Part shown: positions 5,629 through 8,300 of the stretch, piece after piece
Position numbering within the stretch: the first letter of the stretch is position 1
Layout: every line of letters starts with the position of its first letter
NCBI GenBank assembly: GCA_036381835.1
Contig: DASVCA010000045.1
Coordinates: 1 to 8,300, forward strand
Direction: 5' to 3'
Source of the DNA: DASULK01 sp036381835
GTDB lineage: Bacteria > Actinomycetota > Actinomycetes > Mycobacteriales > Micromonosporaceae
Length of the DNA: 8,300 nt
Notes under the pieces: model-generated
Databases searched by the model: none
The model's input: the letters and a program-made list of their open reading frames with translations, nothing else
Told to the model about the DNA's origin: nothing
Program-made: the position numbers and the translations under genes

Positions 5629-5664
5629 GGATGCGCCGCCCGGCTCAGGCCGGGCGGCGCATCC
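5629..5664. terminator. Bidirectional terminator hairpin between paaN and the convergent GNAT gene
   Basis: Bases 5629-5644 pair perfectly with 5649-5664 (16 bp, arm starting GGATGCGCCGCC) around the tetraloop TCAG. It starts 8 bases after the paaN stop and includes the last codons of the minus-strand gene, whose stop codon (5645-5647) sits in the loop. There is no U tract on either side, as is usual for high-GC actinobacteria. Confidence 0.85.
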
Positions 5665-6187
5665 ACACCTCGGTGAGCCCGGGAATCTTCGGGTGCGCAA
5701 CGGGCGTCCCGAATACCGCGAAGCCGAGTCGCCGGTAGGCGCGCAGCGCACGCCCGTTGCCGCTGGCCACCTCCAGCATCAGTCGCGACCGGCCGACCTC
5801 TCGGGACCATGCGGCCGCCGCCTCCACCAGGTCGCCCAGCAGCCCGCGTCCTCGCCAGCTGGGAGTGATGTATACGGCGAAGAGCACCGTGGTGGTCGGA
5901 TCGTCGTGGGCGACCATCCCGCCCAGGTGCCCGACGAGCCGGCCCTCCGCCTCGGCGACGAACTGGCCGATACGCGCACCGTCCGCGGCTTCCGCGACGC
6001 GGGCGGCGAACTCCGGGTGCGGGCGTGCGGCGGCCTCGGCGAGGGTCTCCAGAAAGGCCAACGGGGAGTCCGCGAGCATCTCCAACCGCAGCGCCCGCAT
6101 GCGTGCCGTGTCGGTCGGGCGGATCCGCCGTACCGTCGCTTTGGCCGCGACGTCACCGGTCGCATCGGCCTCGGTCGTCGATCTCAT
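5645..6187 (-). CDS. GNAT-family N-acetyltransferase, single domain
   Basis: This 180-residue acetyltransferase carries one GNAT fold. The N-terminal strand and helix TVRRIRPTDTARMRALRLEML lie around residues 18-38. Motif A is VYITPSWRGRGLLGDLV (105-121), with the acetyl-CoA pyrophosphate loop R112-G-R-G-L. Motif B has N144 and Y151 followed by RLGF. It is close to the broad RimI-like/Acetyltransf_1 group, and no substrate can be assigned. ATG at 6185-6187 is preferred because AGGA (6195-6192 on the minus strand) precedes it. A TTG 12 codons upstream (6223) is possible but has no ribosome site. It is convergent with paaN and divergent from csp. Its last six codons form one arm of the shared terminator hairpin. 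Confidence 0.9.
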   Translation of the reverse strand: MRSTTEADATGDVAAKATVRRIRPTDTARMRALRLEMLADSPLAFLETLAEAAARPHPEFAARVAEAADGARIGQFVAEAEGRLVGHLGGMVAHDDPTTTVLFAVYITPSWRGRGLLGDLVEAAAAWSREVGRSRLMLEVASGNGRALRAYRRLGFAVFGTPVAHPKIPGLTEVWMRRPA

Positions 6188-6288
6188 GGGGTCCTGCCTA
6201 CCCGGGTGGCGGGTGTCGGACAACCGGATATCGGGTATGGGGCTCAGCGTGTCCCGGTTGAGGGAGTGCGCGGCTGACCCGGCTCGTG

Positions 6289-6411
6289 TAGCGTTCGCTC
6301 ACGGCCGCTGAGTTCGACGGACCGGCCCGGACCACGGATCGGCGGCCCCGGCAGGCGCCCGCCGACGCCGGGGGACTGCCAAAGATCAGCACCACCGAAG
6401 TGAGGAACACC
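6289..6411 (+). promoter_or_regulatory. Probable csp promoter -10 and 5' leader with hairpin
   Basis: TAGCGT (6289-6294) is a possible -10 box, without a clear -35 box. It would give a leader of about 110 bases. Within this, CCCCGGC (6346-6352) pairs with GCCGGGG (6367-6373) over a 14-base loop. The Shine-Dalgarno GAGGAA (6402-6407) follows. Long structured leaders are typical of cold-shock genes, but whether this one responds to temperature cannot be told. The promoter part is weak. Confidence 0.35.
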
Positions 6412-6615
6412 GTGGCACAGGGCACCGTCAAGTGGTTCAACAGCGAAAAGGGCTATGGCTTCATCGCGGTTGACGGGGGGCAGGACGTATTCGTCCACTT
6501 CACCGCGATCGAGATGGACGGCTACAAGACCCTGGACGACGGCCAGCGCGTCGAGTTCGAGATCGCACAGGGTCAGAAGGGCCTGCAGGCCGAGCGGGTA
6601 CGCGTCATCGCCTGA
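6412..6615 (+). CDS. Cold-shock protein, CspA family
   Basis: This 67-residue single cold-shock domain is a small five-stranded beta barrel that binds single-stranded RNA and DNA and acts as an RNA chaperone in the cytosol. RNP1 is KGYGFI (13-18) and RNP2 is VFVHF (26-30). The leading GTVKWFN (4-10) is the family signature. The length is normal. GTG 6412 is the start: it gives the standard MAQGTVKWFN opening and has GAGGAA five bases upstream. A GTG at 6400 would overlap that ribosome site. The gene is monocistronic, with its own terminator, and lies next to groEL, consistent with a stress-gene neighbourhood. Confidence 0.96.
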   Translation: MAQGTVKWFNSEKGYGFIAVDGGQDVFVHFTAIEMDGYKTLDDGQRVEFEIAQGQKGLQAERVRVIA

Positions 6616-6642
6616 GCCGATCCCGTCGTCGCATCGTTCTCG

Positions 6643-6673
6643 GGAGGCGCCGATCCACTGGATCGGCGCCTCC
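6643..6673 (+). terminator. csp terminator hairpin
   Basis: A perfect 14-bp stem joins 6643-6656 (GGAGGCGCCGATCC) and 6660-6673 over a three-base loop ACT, 27 bases after the csp stop. No U tract follows. It isolates csp from the groEL promoter region. Confidence 0.85.
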
Positions 6674-6729
6674 GCCGTTCCCGGGCCCGCGAGGCTGGTC
6701 CCCGGACAAGGGTCGCCCCGCCCGACGCG

Positions 6730-6756
6730 CTTGCACTCGATAGGTGAGAGTGCTAA
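6730..6756. promoter_or_regulatory. CIRCE operator 1 (HrcA site)
   Basis: CTTGCACTC (6730-6738), a 9-base spacer, and GAGTGCTAA (6748-6756). The right arm is a perfect match to the CIRCE consensus TTAGCACTC-N9-GAGTGCTAA, and the left arm has two mismatches. The heat-shock repressor HrcA is expected to bind here. It covers the groEL -35 box and the start of the -10 box. Confidence 0.92.
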
Positions 6757-6759
6757 ACA
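6731..6759 (+). promoter_or_regulatory. groEL promoter
   Basis: The -35 box TTGCAC (6731-6736), a 17-base spacer and the -10 box TAAACA (6754-6759) are embedded in CIRCE 1. Transcription would start near 6766, at the left edge of CIRCE 2. Repressor bound at either site would block the polymerase. Confidence 0.65.
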
Positions 6760-6763
6760 AGTG

Positions 6764-6792
6764 TTTGGCACTCGCAAGGTGCGAGTGCCAAA
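6764..6792. promoter_or_regulatory. CIRCE operator 2 (HrcA site), extended palindrome
   Basis: TTGGCACTC (6765-6773), a 9-base spacer and GAGTGCCAA (6783-6791) form a perfect inverted repeat of CIRCE type. The pairing extends to 12 bp per arm (TTTGGCACTCGC with GCGAGTGCCAAA), leaving a five-base centre AAGGT. Its centre is 35 bp from that of CIRCE 1. It overlaps or follows the start site, so in RNA it would also form a hairpin at the 5' end of the message. Confidence 0.93.
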
Positions 6793-6983
6793 GGTCGGGG
6801 CGGTAGGGCCATCGCCGCGGACCCGAACGGGGACGCGGCACGGCCAGTCGTCGCGGGCTGTCCGGCCCGGCCGACGGGCGTCTTCGCCGGTTGACACCGG
6901 TCGACGTCCGAAGGTGGGTAAGCAGGCGGCACATCCCGGGCCGACAGGCCGGGTGCCGTGAGTGTCCAGGAGGACAACGCCGT
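6793..6983 (+). other. groEL 5' leader
   Basis: The stretch without a gene from 6616 to 6983 holds the csp terminator, the groEL promoter and CIRCE sites, and this leader of about 190-215 bases. A hairpin lies at 6927-6958: CGGCAC with GTGCCG outside, CCGG with CCGG and CC with GG inside. It is followed by the Shine-Dalgarno AGGAGG (6968-6973), which is left free. A perfect -35 word TTGACA is at 6891-6896, but no good -10 box follows 16-18 bases later. No small reading frame with convincing codon bias was seen. Confidence 0.5.

Positions 6984-8300
<1,317 letters not shown>

Noticed and set aside
6221..6260. Inverted repeat CAACCGG (6221-6227) and CCGGTTG (6254-6260) between the GNAT gene and csp
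   Set aside because: Only 7 bp with a 26-base gap in GC-rich DNA. It is not placed on any convincing promoter, so it is likely chance.

Overview
The window reads as high-GC actinobacterial chromosome, most likely Micromonosporaceae (Micromonospora or Salinispora type). The evidence is almost exclusively G/C third codon positions in the genes, an actinobacterial 5S rRNA, a groES-less GroEL beginning [20 protein letters not shown] under CIRCE control, and GC-rich terminators without U tracts. No plasmid, phage, transposase, CRISPR or tRNA signal was seen. The window begins at the 3' end of an rRNA operon and ends inside groEL.

Layout. Bases 14-179 hold the 5S rRNA and its terminator. Bases 244-1045 (minus) hold a two-gene ArsR/AHSA1 operon with a good promoter overlapped by tandem palindromes. 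Bases 1201-2632 (plus) hold a SAM-I riboswitch and a threonine synthase-family PLP enzyme. Bases 2633-2872 are non-coding but rich in inverted repeats. Bases 2873-5620 (plus) hold a double-domain GNAT acetyltransferase and the aldehyde dehydrogenase-family protein PaaN. A perfect 16-bp hairpin separates paaN from a convergent single-domain GNAT gene (5645-6187, minus). Bases 6412-6673 (plus) hold a cold-shock protein and its terminator. Bases 6730-8300 (plus) hold a groEL promoter with two CIRCE operators, a long leader, and the first 439 codons of groEL.

How the genes relate. This is mainly a housekeeping neighbourhood with well-defined regulatory DNA, not a new defence or mobile system. The most informative point is the SAM riboswitch on a threonine synthase paralogue. 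Control by SAM fits methionine synthesis better than threonine synthesis. The gene may therefore be a MetM-type homocysteine synthase acting on O-phosphohomoserine, although its sulfur-carrier partner MetO is not encoded here. The least explained element is a 74-base, three-helix inverted-repeat structure followed by another hairpin, just upstream of the double GNAT gene. The csp and groEL genes form a stress pair with separate terminator and promoter signals.
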